Positions 35,410 through 44,885 of a stretch of DNA of 56,000 bases are shown in pieces. The notes beneath the pieces were generated by a model that did no database searches, was not told where the DNA came from, and was given only the letters and a program-made list of their open reading frames with translations. A program made the translations under genes and the position numbers. Each line of letters begins with the position of its first letter. Position 1 is the stretch's first letter. The stretch is from Thermoleophilia bacterium (GTDB lineage: Bacteria; Actinomycetota; Thermoleophilia; BMS3ABIN01), in the NCBI GenBank assembly GCA_020053595.1, contig JAGVMV010000033.1:1-56000 (forward strand). The letters run 5' to 3'.

Positions 35410-36141
35410 TTAGCTCCCGCTGCCCGCCGGCAGAACCTGCTCCAGCTCACCTCTGACTACAATCCGCTGCTTGATGTCCCAGGGCGGATCACAGGTGATC
35501 AGGGTCAGTGCCTCATTGCCGACAGACTGCAGCACTGTAATATCTTCAGGGGTGACGATAAAGCTGTCCTGGACTCGGTAGACAAAGGTGGCGTATGGCA
35601 TCTTCACCCTTACCTCATCGCCCACCCTGACCTCATTCAGGTTGAGAAAGGGGGCGCCGTAAAGAACGCGGTCAGCGGCAACAGCGAAGTTGCCGCCAGA
35701 ACCGGGAAATGGAGTATCCGGAATGTGGCCGGGACCCTTTTTCAGGGCTTCATCGTCCGAGCCTTCCACCACCATCAAGTTGACGCCGATACCGGGGATG
35801 GATATCTCGCCAACCAGCTCCAGATAGCCAAGTCGCGCCTTCATGGCCTCTGCTTCGCCGCCAACGTAACCCTGTTCCACCGAGCCGTTTCCAGAAATGG
35901 AGAATTGCGAGCGCAGGTCGGACTGTTGCGTCCTGGCTTCAACATATCCATAGCCGAACACGAAACCGGCATAGCCAGCCAGAACCAGGCCACCGATGAT
36001 CGCCAGCGTGGTGAATTTTCTGAAAATCCCGGCACGGTTAATAATCCGATGGCTGTTTCGACGCAGTGGCCAGACGTGTTCAGGCATTGGCCTGGCACCG
36101 AACCTGCTGCTCTGGTACCTGGTGTAGGTTTGAGTGTCCAC
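35410..36141 (-). CDS. class-E-like sortase lacking the catalytic His
   Basis: 243 residues from a GTG with GGGAGG four bases upstream. A cytoplasmic start, one TM helix (about 41-62), then an extracellular beta-barrel: GHIPDTPFPGSGG, FLNLNEVRVGDEV, active-site Cys217 in TLITC and Arg226 in KQRIVVRGEL. The position of the catalytic His (AGHR in the family) reads AADR, with Asp157 at 35671-35673. Sortases need His-Cys-Arg, so this enzyme is either inactive, altered in mechanism, or a non-catalytic partner (inference). The adjacent LPxTG protein is its obvious substrate. Confidence 0.88.
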   Translation of the reverse strand: MDTQTYTRYQSSRFGARPMPEHVWPLRRNSHRIINRAGIFRKFTTLAIIGGLVLAGYAGFVFGYGYVEARTQQSDLRSQFSISGNGSVEQGYVGGEAEAMKARLGYLELVGEISIPGIGVNLMVVEGSDDEALKKGPGHIPDTPFPGSGGNFAVAADRVLYGAPFLNLNEVRVGDEVRVKMPYATFVYRVQDSFIVTPEDITVLQSVGNEALTLITCDPPWDIKQRIVVRGELEQVLPAGSGS

Positions 36142-36313
36142 ATTGCCTCCCGAAAGTCGTTATCAGCTGCTTGTCTAATAACCTTATGACGGGAGCGCAG
36201 CCGTAAACTTACGCGGACTTTCGGAATGGTTTATGCGGGGCTATGTATTGCGCGCGGGATTGATTATTTTCGCATTACCCGCAGGGCTGGATGGACGCTC
36301 CGCGGCTTTGAAT

Positions 36314-37807
36314 TCAGTAAGCATTGGGGTAGATCGTCAGCATGCCGACATACCCCTCCGCCACCTGGCCGGCGTCAGTCGTGGCAGTAACGTAAATGTA
36401 GTAGCCTCCTGGGGCGCTGGCGGCGACGCCGCCAGCGCCCCAGGTTTCCCTGTCACCGCTGGACGACTGGCGTGATAGCGCTATTTCACTGGTTGAACCG
36501 TCGTACTGGGAAACCAGCTGGAGAGTTACTGAATCCGCCTGTCCGGAAATCTCGGCCTTATATGTGACTGTTTTTCTCTGATATACGGGGTTCGGGCTGG
36601 CGGATCCTGATACAACGCCAATTTTTGAAACCGGCTCCACGGGGAGCGTCCGGCCGCCATTTGCCGTGGTATCGGTCGCCGCCGTCCCGGCCGGCGTTGT
36701 ATCGGCAGGATTCGTGTCTTCCGTCCGGTCGCCATTCAAACCCTGGCTTTCCGTCCGGGTCCGCGTGGCCGTTGTCCCCGCCTGGAAGCTGGCCGCTATT
36801 GCCGGCAACGATTCGCTGCCGGTATCGCCCCGGTTTTCGGCCACGAGCCACGCCACTGGCACGAACAGGAGCAGTGCAACGACCGCCATGCTTATCCAGA
36901 AAACCTTGCTCCGTGCCAGACGTGCGATTCTGGAGCCGCCGTTTTGCTCGCCCTTATGTACGCGAGTAGCGTCAGGCCCGGACCCGCCTTCACCGGCATC
37001 GCCCGCGCCACCAGCAGCCAGTTCTGCCAGCCGGCCGGTTACAGCCTGGGCGATACCCGCCGGCGGAATAACCGGTATAAACATCCTGAAAGAGCGTGAG
37101 GCGTCGCGCATCTCCTCAAGCGCGGCAAGACAGAAGGTGCAATCCTCCAGGTGGCCCTCCACCCTTTCTTTCTCATCATCCCCCAGCTCACCATCGATAT
37201 ACGGTGACAACAGGGCGATGACCTCCTCGCACTCGGGTGGATACAGTTCTGTTGAGATTTGAGCCATCCTGAGCTCCTCTCTGAACTTGAGGCGGGCCCG
37301 GGAAAGAAGCGCTCCAACCGCATTCCGGTTGGATTCGAGGACATCGGACATCTGGTCATAGTCCAGTTCCTCCAGCTCCCTCAGAATCAGGGCTGCCCGC
37401 TGGTTCTCATTGAGCCTCCTGGCCGCCCGTCGAACCGCCTCCAGCTGCTCACCAAGGAGCAGGGCTCGCTGCGGATCAGCGTAGATATTGGGATCCTCGG
37501 GGGCCAATATCTCCTGGTCGACATCGACAAAGCGGCTACGGCGGCGCATCTCGTCGTAAGCCAGGTTTTTTGCGGTACGGTAGAGGTAGGCGGAGAAGTT
37601 CTGGATGTCCCTTTCGCCCAGGGCGGCGTGCATCTTGATAAACGCGTCCTGAACGATGTCCGAAGCGTCGGCGGCATTGTCCACCAGCCGATAGACAAAG
37701 TTGTACACCGGATGCTGGTAACGCTCAAAAAGGCGGCGGTAGGCATCCGTGTCACCCCTGCCAGCCAATGCGGCCAGCTCGCTGTCGGAAAGTTCCATGC
37801 CAGGCAT
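36314..37807 (-). CDS. ECF sigma factor fused to membrane anti-sigma and extracellular domain
   Basis: 497 residues, AGGAGG before the ATG. Sigma region 2 at about 22-90 (DIVQDAFIKMHAALGERDIQ), region 4 at about 124-176 (SNRNAVGALLSRARLKFREEL). A zinc anti-sigma motif follows (Cys193, His219-x3-Cys223-x2-Cys226), then a TM helix (about 302-322), a Thr-rich linker and an extracellular Ig-like domain. Normally sigma and anti-sigma are two proteins; here one chain should hold the sigma part at the membrane until proteolysis or a signal releases it (inference). It lies between the sortase and a metallophosphoesterase, so these are candidate targets. Confidence 0.92.
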   Translation of the reverse strand: MPGMELSDSELAALAGRGDTDAYRRLFERYQHPVYNFVYRLVDNAADASDIVQDAFIKMHAALGERDIQNFSAYLYRTAKNLAYDEMRRRSRFVDVDQEILAPEDPNIYADPQRALLLGEQLEAVRRAARRLNENQRAALILRELEELDYDQMSDVLESNRNAVGALLSRARLKFREELRMAQISTELYPPECEEVIALLSPYIDGELGDDEKERVEGHLEDCTFCLAALEEMRDASRSFRMFIPVIPPAGIAQAVTGRLAELAAGGAGDAGEGGSGPDATRVHKGEQNGGSRIARLARSKVFWISMAVVALLLFVPVAWLVAENRGDTGSESLPAIAASFQAGTTATRTRTESQGLNGDRTEDTNPADTTPAGTAATDTTANGGRTLPVEPVSKIGVVSGSASPNPVYQRKTVTYKAEISGQADSVTLQLVSQYDGSTSEIALSRQSSSGDRETWGAGGVAASAPGGYYIYVTATTDAGQVAEGYVGMLTIYPNAY

Positions 37808-37926
37808 CTCTTCCTCCTCTAACCGTATGACGGAGAGGAACGGATAAACTTACGGAAATATATTTTTTATCAACATGTGAATGATATATCAATAAATATT
37901 TCCATCGCAGCATCGTTAAGGAGGCG

Positions 37927-39441
37927 TTAACCGGAAAGGACAGCTGCCGCTTCCCTGAGTTCCAGGTCTCTGATCAAGCCCTCGTCGGCAGCAAAAACCC
38001 TTCTGGTGACCGAAAACTCCTGACTGAAGCGATATATTATTACAGTATCGACGGCCACCAGTTTTTGCGGTTCTTTCCTGATATACAGAACATGTAACGA
38101 TGAAAGTGTCTCGCCATCGTGGTTAAAGCTGCGTAGATTGCCGCCCCCGGTGGAACCCGCATTGAGGAAAACGGTGCCATTTTCAACGGTTATGCCCTGC
38201 CGGTGGGTGTGCCCGTCTACAACCACCGGCACCCTGCCATTCAGCAGGGCGGCAGCCCTGGGATCATGAACTGCGACGATGAACGGCCGCGGTCTTTGCA
38301 CATCAACCAGACCGGCAATCCTGGCGGCTTCGCTGGCCATCCCGGCATCACTCGCCGGTTGAGGGTTGAGACTTCTTGAGCCTGGATCCGGAAAACCGCC
38401 GACCGTGATACCGTCAATTTGCTCAAACTGACTGTCCAATACAGTAACGCCAGGGATCGACTGCATGGTCCTGGTAACAAGCGGTGAATCATGGTTACCG
38501 CCGATCCAGACATATGGTTTAGGCAGAGGCAGATAAGTTGATGGGTATTTGATCTCAAAGCTGGTACCGAACTCGGTCAGATCACCGGTATCGATGACAA
38601 AGTCGATGTTGTATCGATCGACCACGGTTTTTACCAGCTTCGCCGCGTCGGAACTGCTGTGCATATCCGATATGTGCAGCGCCCGAATAGTATCCTCCTC
38701 CGGGGGCGCCTGCGGCAGTTGATGCAATTCGCTGATGGTTCGATAGAGACTGTCCGCGATCTCAGGTACGCGGTCTTCGTAGGTATTCAGATTCGCCAGG
38801 GTCTCCTGGGAAAAAGCGAGAACTTCGGGCGCATAGGTGAGGCTGCCGGAATACCGGGGCTCACTGAAGGCGTTCATGTTGTAGGTGCCATATGCAAGCC
38901 CGCCCACCGCCAGAACCGTAGCCAGCCCGGTTGCCATGCCCGCAAGCGCCCATCGCCAGCGGCGATGGAGCAGCCACGCAACAGCGCCCCCCGTCAGCAT
39001 GGCAACCAGGGCTACTTTGACAATCAGCGTGCCGGCTTCCCTGCCAACAGGTTCACGCCAGTTCTCAAGCTGCGCACGCGCCTGCGAATCGACGCCGACC
39101 AGGTCGTCGACTTCGTTGACGGATATCTCCTTGAGCGAAAAATTGACGATCGCCGGCGAGGAATGAGTATCGGCTTCGATTGTACCGGCGGGCGGCAAAT
39201 CGACCACTGTTTTCCCATGAAGCCCTGGTTTGAGCGAGAACTCCGCACGGACCGGCCCGACCGTGACATCGGTAGGCGAAACCAGGATCAACGAGTAGTA
39301 TGCGGCGATAGCGGCGGCGGCAATAGTAAAGAAGGTGAAGAACAGATGAATAAACCATGAACCGGCAATTCGCCTTGCAGGCGATCTGACTGCACAATCT
39401 TTAATGGTTTCAGGGGTCATTTCGGGAGTAATTATTGGCAT
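37927..39441 (-). CDS. membrane metallophosphoesterase
   Basis: 504 residues. TM helix at about 30-55, an extracellular stretch of about 80 residues, two TM helices at about 138-185, then a calcineurin-like phosphoesterase domain with the metal motifs HISDMH (Asp259, His261), DTGDLTE, GGNHD, VAVHDP and DGHTH. The substrate (nucleotide, phospholipid or phosphoprotein) cannot be read. Topology places the catalytic domain on the side opposite the 55-138 loop. Start ATG at 39441 has no clear ribosome-binding site. A decayed copy of part of its N-terminal region lies directly upstream. Confidence 0.88.
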   Translation of the reverse strand: MPIITPEMTPETIKDCAVRSPARRIAGSWFIHLFFTFFTIAAAAIAAYYSLILVSPTDVTVGPVRAEFSLKPGLHGKTVVDLPPAGTIEADTHSSPAIVNFSLKEISVNEVDDLVGVDSQARAQLENWREPVGREAGTLIVKVALVAMLTGGAVAWLLHRRWRWALAGMATGLATVLAVGGLAYGTYNMNAFSEPRYSGSLTYAPEVLAFSQETLANLNTYEDRVPEIADSLYRTISELHQLPQAPPEEDTIRALHISDMHSSSDAAKLVKTVVDRYNIDFVIDTGDLTEFGTSFEIKYPSTYLPLPKPYVWIGGNHDSPLVTRTMQSIPGVTVLDSQFEQIDGITVGGFPDPGSRSLNPQPASDAGMASEAARIAGLVDVQRPRPFIVAVHDPRAAALLNGRVPVVVDGHTHRQGITVENGTVFLNAGSTGGGNLRSFNHDGETLSSLHVLYIRKEPQKLVAVDTVIIYRFSQEFSVTRRVFAADEGLIRDLELREAAAVLSG

Positions 39442-39652
39442 ACGTAAGTAAAGTGTAGCAAAACAGGCATGCGCTGAAATCCCATCTCGCCGCGACCATT
39501 GGCTCGTTTACCCTGTAATTTTTGATTCTGTTCACTACACGCCAGGGCCAATAAATGCTCCCTACATCCCCTGCGGAAATCTCTTTCAAGGAATAATTTA
39601 CAAGTGCCGGGGCCGTGTGCGTGTCCGCCTCGATCGTCACCGCCGGCGGCAT
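39410..39652 (-). pseudogene. decayed partial copy of the metallophosphoesterase N-terminal region
   Basis: An 80-codon open frame aligns with residues about 82-116 of the adjacent phosphoesterase: PPA-TIEADTH, SPAIVNFSLKEIS versus APALVNYSLKEIS. It begins without the signal/TM part and runs out of homology after about 50 residues. The tail overlaps the start of the intact gene. It is most simply a remnant of a tandem duplicate whose remaining parts were deleted. Confidence 0.75.
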
Positions 39653-39672
39653 CGGATGCCTGACGCACCAAA

Positions 39673-39704
39673 AAAATGAGAGCCGCGTGAGCAGCTCTCA
39701 TTTT
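39673..39704. terminator. bidirectional terminator hairpin
   Basis: Perfect 11-bp inverted repeat AAAATGAGAGC / GCTCTCATTTT with a 10-nt loop and A/T tracts on both sides, between the phosphoesterase remnant and the small secreted protein gene. Confidence 0.75.
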
Positions 39705-39829
39705 ATTATTTCACTACACCACATACATCCCTGAATTCATCTCACCGAACATTGTATATCCGGATGCATGCTTGCATATCTCACCGGTTACACCAAAGCG
39801 AGCAACCAGTTTAAGCTTCAACCGCTGGA

Positions 39830-40057
39830 CTAAGCTTTCGCCTTCCGGGTTAAAAGATACCCGGTCCCGAGAAGCCCTGCGCCCACTGCGGCAAACCACA
39901 CAACCTCGGCGCCGGTTGTGCCAGAGCTTGAGCCGCCCGTTTGCGCCGCACCAGTGGAGCCACCCTCGGTTACACTAGCCATCGCCACCTGGGCCATAAG
40001 AAGCATCATGGAGACAGTAATAATTATGATTATCAGGGCCAGATTGATTTTCTTCAA
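39830..40057 (-). CDS. small secreted, C-terminally membrane-anchored protein
   Basis: 75 residues from TTG at 40057, with GGGAGGTG six to eight bases upstream; a GTG at 40066 overlaps that site and is less likely. N-terminal signal peptide (ending AMA-SV), a Gly/Ser/Thr stretch of about 20 residues, then a TM helix and a Arg/Lys tail (LLTRKAKA). The shape is that of a sortase sorting signal, but no LPxTG is present (only TTG before the helix). It could be a nonclassical sortase substrate or simply a tail-anchored peptide. Confidence 0.6.
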   Translation of the reverse strand: MKKINLALIIIIITVSMMLLMAQVAMASVTEGGSTGAAQTGGSSSGTTGAEVVWFAAVGAGLLGTGYLLTRKAKA

Positions 40058-40207
40058 GCTTTTCACCTCCCAGTGTATTTTCAGGTTACTTTATAAACAT
40101 TTTGCATACGATGTCAATGATACCTTCTTTTTGATAACACGACAATCTCCCTATTTTTCGCCGGATTGCCGTCAGCGCTATCAAGACACTGCCCGATATG
40201 CAGCGTT

Positions 40208-41902
40208 TTAATCACCGGCGGGAGGCTGGGCCCGGCAGGCAATTTCATCTTCCGGACTCCAAACCACCTTGTAGATGTACAATCTGTCCATGTAGTCACC
40301 ATTAAACCCATAGGGGATGTTCATACCGATAATACCCAGCCACGAGGTCCCCTCGACATGAAATTCCGAAGCTACCGGCCACCTGCTGGAGAAATCCATC
40401 TGCCCCTCCAGTTCTAACCTGAAAAGAAAGTCGCGTTTAAAATTCCACCGGTTGTTTACGGATTCCACGATATAATCGCCCACCTGCAACCCGTCGCCAT
40501 TTTTGAGTGCCATGGGATAACCCTTTTGTTCCATATAGTATTGAAATCCCAATCCGCCGTTAAACCACACATGACCGTTCGGCGGATAATGCTCAGTCAC
40601 CCAATCGACCTCGACGGGATTATTGTTGGCTCTTAGGTGTTCCGCTACCGCTATTCCCAGGGTCAGCGCCACTGTCGAACCGGCGATGATTGCTGTTGCC
40701 GCGATCAGCTGGCGCAGATTAGAGCCCCACAACCTCTCGATTTCCCTGGATGCGAAAATTGCCAGAGGCGGGATCAGGGGAATCAGGTATCTCGTTGAAG
40801 GGTAGGGCAGAAGAATACAGTTATAGAAAAAGATACCCAGGAACCAGACGCAAAGAATGATGTCATCCCTGCCGCCAGTGCCGGCGATGGCCAGGGGGGC
40901 TGCTTTTACAAACCTTCTCATGACGAAAAGCAGCAGCATTACGCCTATCGCCATCATCCAGGGCAGCAACAGGAATACGTCAGATGCGAACGAGCCTTTT
41001 AAATAATAGACGGTCGACCAGACAACGGAAATCACCAATACACCAAATGCAGCAATGTTGATCCATCTGATTCTGGAAAAAATGGCCAACATCGCAGCGG
41101 GAAAAAACAAGGCTCCTCCGAGCAGGACGATGGTTCCTCTGATCCTGACGATGATCGAATGGAGATCCATTGGCTGGCCGAATGTATATGTGAAATTCGG
41201 CGGTTGCCCGTAATAGGCGAAGTGCGCAGAAACGAAGGCAAGAAACAGAATCACGGGCGCTGCAAGCGTAATGATGGTTCTCGCATTTAGCTTTCTGTAG
41301 AGCACAAGATAAAGTAAGGCAAGCGGCAGCAGCGACAGGTCCTGGTAATAGGTGAAGATGGCAAGCGACATGGCCAGCGAGGCGGCCGCCAAATATATTA
41401 AGCGGTTGTCATCGACACCCTTGATGAAAAAGGCCATCGCCACGATCCACAACGCTATTCCCGGCACGTCGATCATGATGAGATGCGAATTGACGAGAAA
41501 AGCGGGAGAAACAACCATAAGTAGGGTGGCAATAAAGGCGTTCACCCTGAAACGTCGTGCCAGGAAATACATACCGACCACGGCGATCAGCGGGAAGAGG
41601 AGCATCTCCAGATGCAAGGCCCACGGGGAGACGTTCCCGCCGGTGATCCACAACCAGAGGCTCAGATACAATGATTGCAGCCTCGGATGCGTATCATGAT
41701 AGTCGGCCCCATAGTAGCGGTCGCCAAAATAACTATAATCAGGCAGATGCTGCCAGAGCGGATGATCCAATTCAATCTTGGCGAATTCAATAAACTGGTG
41801 GGCGTCGTGCTGGACTGCTTGCCCTATGAATGGCAATGTCAGCAACAGGAGCAGGCCCAGCAGCAGTAGTAGTTCGTAACGTTTAAAGGACTCTAGTTTC
41901 AT
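40208..41902 (-). CDS. GT39-type polytopic glycosyltransferase
   Basis: 564 residues with about 11-12 TM helices after the first hydrophobic segment (ELLLLLGLLLLLTLPFIGQA). The acidic pattern after the first helix (QHDAHQFIEFAKIELDHP, GDRYYGADYHDTHPRLQS) matches PMT/ArnT-type enzymes that transfer sugars from polyprenyl phosphate to proteins or lipids outside the membrane. The C-terminal 120 residues form a soluble domain outside the membrane. Its ATG overlaps the TGA of the preceding GT39 gene by 4 bp, so the two are co-translated. Confidence 0.88.
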   Translation of the reverse strand: MKLESFKRYELLLLLGLLLLLTLPFIGQAVQHDAHQFIEFAKIELDHPLWQHLPDYSYFGDRYYGADYHDTHPRLQSLYLSLWLWITGGNVSPWALHLEMLLFPLIAVVGMYFLARRFRVNAFIATLLMVVSPAFLVNSHLIMIDVPGIALWIVAMAFFIKGVDDNRLIYLAAASLAMSLAIFTYYQDLSLLPLALLYLVLYRKLNARTIITLAAPVILFLAFVSAHFAYYGQPPNFTYTFGQPMDLHSIIVRIRGTIVLLGGALFFPAAMLAIFSRIRWINIAAFGVLVISVVWSTVYYLKGSFASDVFLLLPWMMAIGVMLLLFVMRRFVKAAPLAIAGTGGRDDIILCVWFLGIFFYNCILLPYPSTRYLIPLIPPLAIFASREIERLWGSNLRQLIAATAIIAGSTVALTLGIAVAEHLRANNNPVEVDWVTEHYPPNGHVWFNGGLGFQYYMEQKGYPMALKNGDGLQVGDYIVESVNNRWNFKRDFLFRLELEGQMDFSSRWPVASEFHVEGTSWLGIIGMNIPYGFNGDYMDRLYIYKVVWSPEDEIACRAQPPAGD

Positions 41903-43752
41903 TTCTCAGCGATATCTTCAATCCAGGTTATGCCGACCTCACGATATAATTCTTTCTGTGATTCATCCAGCGGATTCGGTTTATTGTCAATCCGCCATAC
42001 CATCAACTCATCAGTCGGTTCTCCCCGGGTATCAATAGTGAAGGGAAGAAACAAGGCAGCCCCCCAGCATACGTCTTCACCGGCGCATGGCATGTAGAAC
42101 AGCTGACAGTTATAAAAATACTGGACATTTTCGAGCCGCAGCCTTTGCATCACTGACGGGTAAGGCACCCAGGCGCCGTTCTGGACCGAATAGACAACAT
42201 GATCGCCCGGTTGGGGCTCGGCTAAATTCAATGGCTTTTTTTTGTCAACATATAGTTCGCTTAAAATACTCGGCGTCACGTTAAAACCGTATCGTTTCAA
42301 ATAATATCCAAAACCGAAGCCGCCGTTATACCAGACCCCGTTTGTATGACCATAATTATCGATCACCCATTCAGCCGCCAGTTTGCCATTATCAGCATAA
42401 TCGCGATACATCATACTCAACATTGTTGAAAACACAAGGCTAAGGGCTATCGCACCCGTAACCAAACTGAATCTCAACCATTTGCTCCTGATAATTACCT
42501 TCCAGATTATCAGCAGACTCAAAACGACGGGCGGCAAGATGGGAAGCAAATACCGTGGCGCCGGATAGGGAAGAAGGAATGACGCGTACGAGAGAACACC
42601 GAAAAACCAGACCGCAAGAAAAACCGTGTCACGACCCTCTGGTGAATTTCGCTTGTCGCTGCTGTAAATCCCCGCCAGAAACCGCTCAAATATTAAATAG
42701 GCAACCGTAATCCCCACGGGAAGCATGATCGAGAACAGTGCCATGTCTGAGAAACTATATTCACCAAGATCGTATTTGACTATTGACCATGACCACGTGA
42801 TCACGGAAGCACCAACAAATATCAGCGCACTCGTCCAACGTACGATAAAACCGGCCAGAGCCACAAACGGAAAAAACAACGTTCCTCCCAGCACGGTGAA
42901 AATTCCGCGTAATCGCGCCAGAATAAAGCTGTAGCGTCGCCTGTATGCAAAATGGGGAATCTGACCATACCTGTAATGAAGAGTCAGTAAGTAAGCTCCA
43001 AAAAACAGGCCAGCGAAAATCACGGGGATAAAGTTCCTGAAACGGAATTGGCGATTGATTACGAGGTATGCAACCGCCAGCGGCAGCACCGCCAAACCCT
43101 GAAAGTATGTCTGGGTGGTAAGGAGCATGAGCAGTGCCGACAGACCCAGGTACCAGTTGCTGCGCTTGTCCACCGCCCGGATAAATACGGCGATGGCAGC
43201 AACCCACAGGCACGTCCCCGGCACATCCACCATCTCACCGTGCGCGTTCACCATAAGCATGGGGCTTACCAGAAACAGCAGGGCCGCGGCCAGGCCACTG
43301 ACCCTAAAACGGCGCCCCAGATAGTACATGCCGAAGCCGCCAATCAAAGGAAAGATGATGAGTGAGAGATGGATGGGCACCTCGGACGGCGCCCCGGAGA
43401 TTCTTATTATGAGACTTAAATATGAAGCGAGAAATCTGGGTTGAGTATTGAAATAGCTGTCATATGTGACTCCCCAATATTCGTAATTCGGGAGGTCCTG
43501 GGCCAAAGGACTGTCGACCTGTCTTTGGGCGTAATCCAGCTCCAGGGGTCCGTCTATCGAAAAGGCCTGGTTAAAAAAAGGAATCGTTATTGCCAGGACG
43601 GCAACGGCAATAACGACCAGCGCAGAAATCGTCCGTATTCGTTGCGATTCTATGCAGGTTTTAAAAATTTTACCCAGCACTTTACGGAGATGCCATTCAT
43701 GGGTCTTTGCTCTAGATTTGATCAGCGCAGGAAGTTGAATTAATTGTATCAT
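41899..43752 (-). CDS. GT39-type polytopic glycosyltransferase
   Basis: 617 residues, paralogue of the downstream gene: cytoplasmic N-terminus of about 40 residues, first TM helix, then FSIDGPLELDYAQRQVDSPL and PNYEYWGVTYDSYFNTQPR with the acidic residues of the PMT/ArnT family, and about 11 further TM helices. The soluble C-terminal part holds several Cys/Trp residues (CAGEDVCWG). The pair may glycosylate envelope proteins such as the nearby LPxTG or secreted proteins (inference). Its start faces the epimerase gene, with the promoters of both in a 120-bp gap. Confidence 0.88.
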   Translation of the reverse strand: MIQLIQLPALIKSRAKTHEWHLRKVLGKIFKTCIESQRIRTISALVVIAVAVLAITIPFFNQAFSIDGPLELDYAQRQVDSPLAQDLPNYEYWGVTYDSYFNTQPRFLASYLSLIIRISGAPSEVPIHLSLIIFPLIGGFGMYYLGRRFRVSGLAAALLFLVSPMLMVNAHGEMVDVPGTCLWVAAIAVFIRAVDKRSNWYLGLSALLMLLTTQTYFQGLAVLPLAVAYLVINRQFRFRNFIPVIFAGLFFGAYLLTLHYRYGQIPHFAYRRRYSFILARLRGIFTVLGGTLFFPFVALAGFIVRWTSALIFVGASVITWSWSIVKYDLGEYSFSDMALFSIMLPVGITVAYLIFERFLAGIYSSDKRNSPEGRDTVFLAVWFFGVLSYASFLLPYPAPRYLLPILPPVVLSLLIIWKVIIRSKWLRFSLVTGAIALSLVFSTMLSMMYRDYADNGKLAAEWVIDNYGHTNGVWYNGGFGFGYYLKRYGFNVTPSILSELYVDKKKPLNLAEPQPGDHVVYSVQNGAWVPYPSVMQRLRLENVQYFYNCQLFYMPCAGEDVCWGAALFLPFTIDTRGEPTDELMVWRIDNKPNPLDESQKELYREVGITWIEDIAEK

Positions 43753-43837
43753 CTTTACTTAGGCCGGTGCATTCAAAAATTGGAGCTTCAATGAAAAGCG
43801 CGATTGGAAAAGCACCTGAACCCATTTCGGCATTCTT

Positions 43838-43866
43838 TTGCCTGTTATTGCCTTTTCAGTTATTGT
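43838..43866 (+). promoter_or_regulatory. promoter of the epimerase gene, leaderless
   Basis: TTGCCT and TATTGT separated by 17 bp; the -10 ends 7 nt before the ATG at 43874. No ribosome-binding site is present. Confidence 0.55.
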
Positions 43867-43873
43867 AGCTTCG

Positions 43874-44791
43874 ATGAAAATCCTGATTACAGGTGGAGCG
43901 GGCTTTATCGGCTCCCATACAACAGAGCTCTTCGTCAGAGACGGTCACGACGTCACGGTTGTCGACAATTTTTCTACCGGCAAGCTTTCTAATCTTGCCT
44001 CGGTCAAGGCCGGGATCAAGATCGTCGAACTCGATATTTGCGATACCGAAGCTTTATCTATTGCTTGCCATGATGTCGAAGTCGTCTTGCACCTGGCGGC
44101 GGTTTCGTCGGTCGAGAAATCCATCATGGAACCCCTCAAGACCCACGAAATCAACACAACCGGCACCTTGAGTGTGCTGGAAGCCGCCAGGGAAAACAAG
44201 GCCCGCCGCGTTGTTTTTGCGAGCTCGGCCGCAATATATGGTGATGACCCGCAGTTGCCGAAAACCGAGAGTTCACCGGTCCGGCCGTTGTCACCGTATG
44301 CCTGGCACAAACTGACCGGTGAATTCTATGGCAGGCATTACCATTTGCTACATGGGATCGAATTCCTGGCTCTACGATATTTTAACGTCTATGGTCCCCG
44401 GCAGGATCCGGCATCACCATATTCAGGCGCCCTCTCGATCTTCAACGACCGCAGCCGGCGCGGCGAAGCGCTGACGATTTTCGGCAATGGAGAGCAGACC
44501 CGCGATTTCATTCACGTCTCCGATATCGCGTCAGTCAACCTTCTGGCAGCCAAAGCGCAGGGCAGCCTCCCCGAGATCATCAACGTAGCCACCGGCCGCG
44601 AAACCAGGATCATCGATGTGGCCCGCATAATCCAGGCGGGTTATGACAATAAAGGTGAGATCAGGTTTGAAGAGGGGCGCCAGGGAGATGTCCGCAGGTC
44701 ATACGCGTCCACCAACCTTCTTGCCCAGGCGCTTGGTTATGAACCTCTGGTCAAAATGGATCAGGGATTGCTGAGCCTCAGAGGCGCCTGA
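43874..44791 (+). CDS. NAD-dependent sugar-nucleotide epimerase/dehydratase
   Basis: 305 residues from MKILITGGAGFIGSHTTEL. Extended SDR fold: Gly-rich NAD motif (GGAGFIGSH), FASSAAIYGD, active-site Tyr-x3-Lys in SPYAWHKLTGE, and the C-terminal RYFNVYGPRQDP and RDFIHVSDIA. UDP-glucose 4-epimerase or a related activity; the substrate cannot be fixed. It is divergent from the GT39 pair and could supply their sugar (inference). It is probably translated from a leaderless transcript; an upstream TTG frame is not used. Confidence 0.9.
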   Translation: MKILITGGAGFIGSHTTELFVRDGHDVTVVDNFSTGKLSNLASVKAGIKIVELDICDTEALSIACHDVEVVLHLAAVSSVEKSIMEPLKTHEINTTGTLSVLEAARENKARRVVFASSAAIYGDDPQLPKTESSPVRPLSPYAWHKLTGEFYGRHYHLLHGIEFLALRYFNVYGPRQDPASPYSGALSIFNDRSRRGEALTIFGNGEQTRDFIHVSDIASVNLLAAKAQGSLPEIINVATGRETRIIDVARIIQAGYDNKGEIRFEEGRQGDVRRSYASTNLLAQALGYEPLVKMDQGLLSLRGA

Positions 44792-44885
44792 ACCTGTCCG
44801 GCTCAGGACCCTGGTCTGCATGCGTCACTGATGGTACACAGTTGCACGGCAAGCCAGTAATATTCGGGGTGCGAAAATACCTGCT

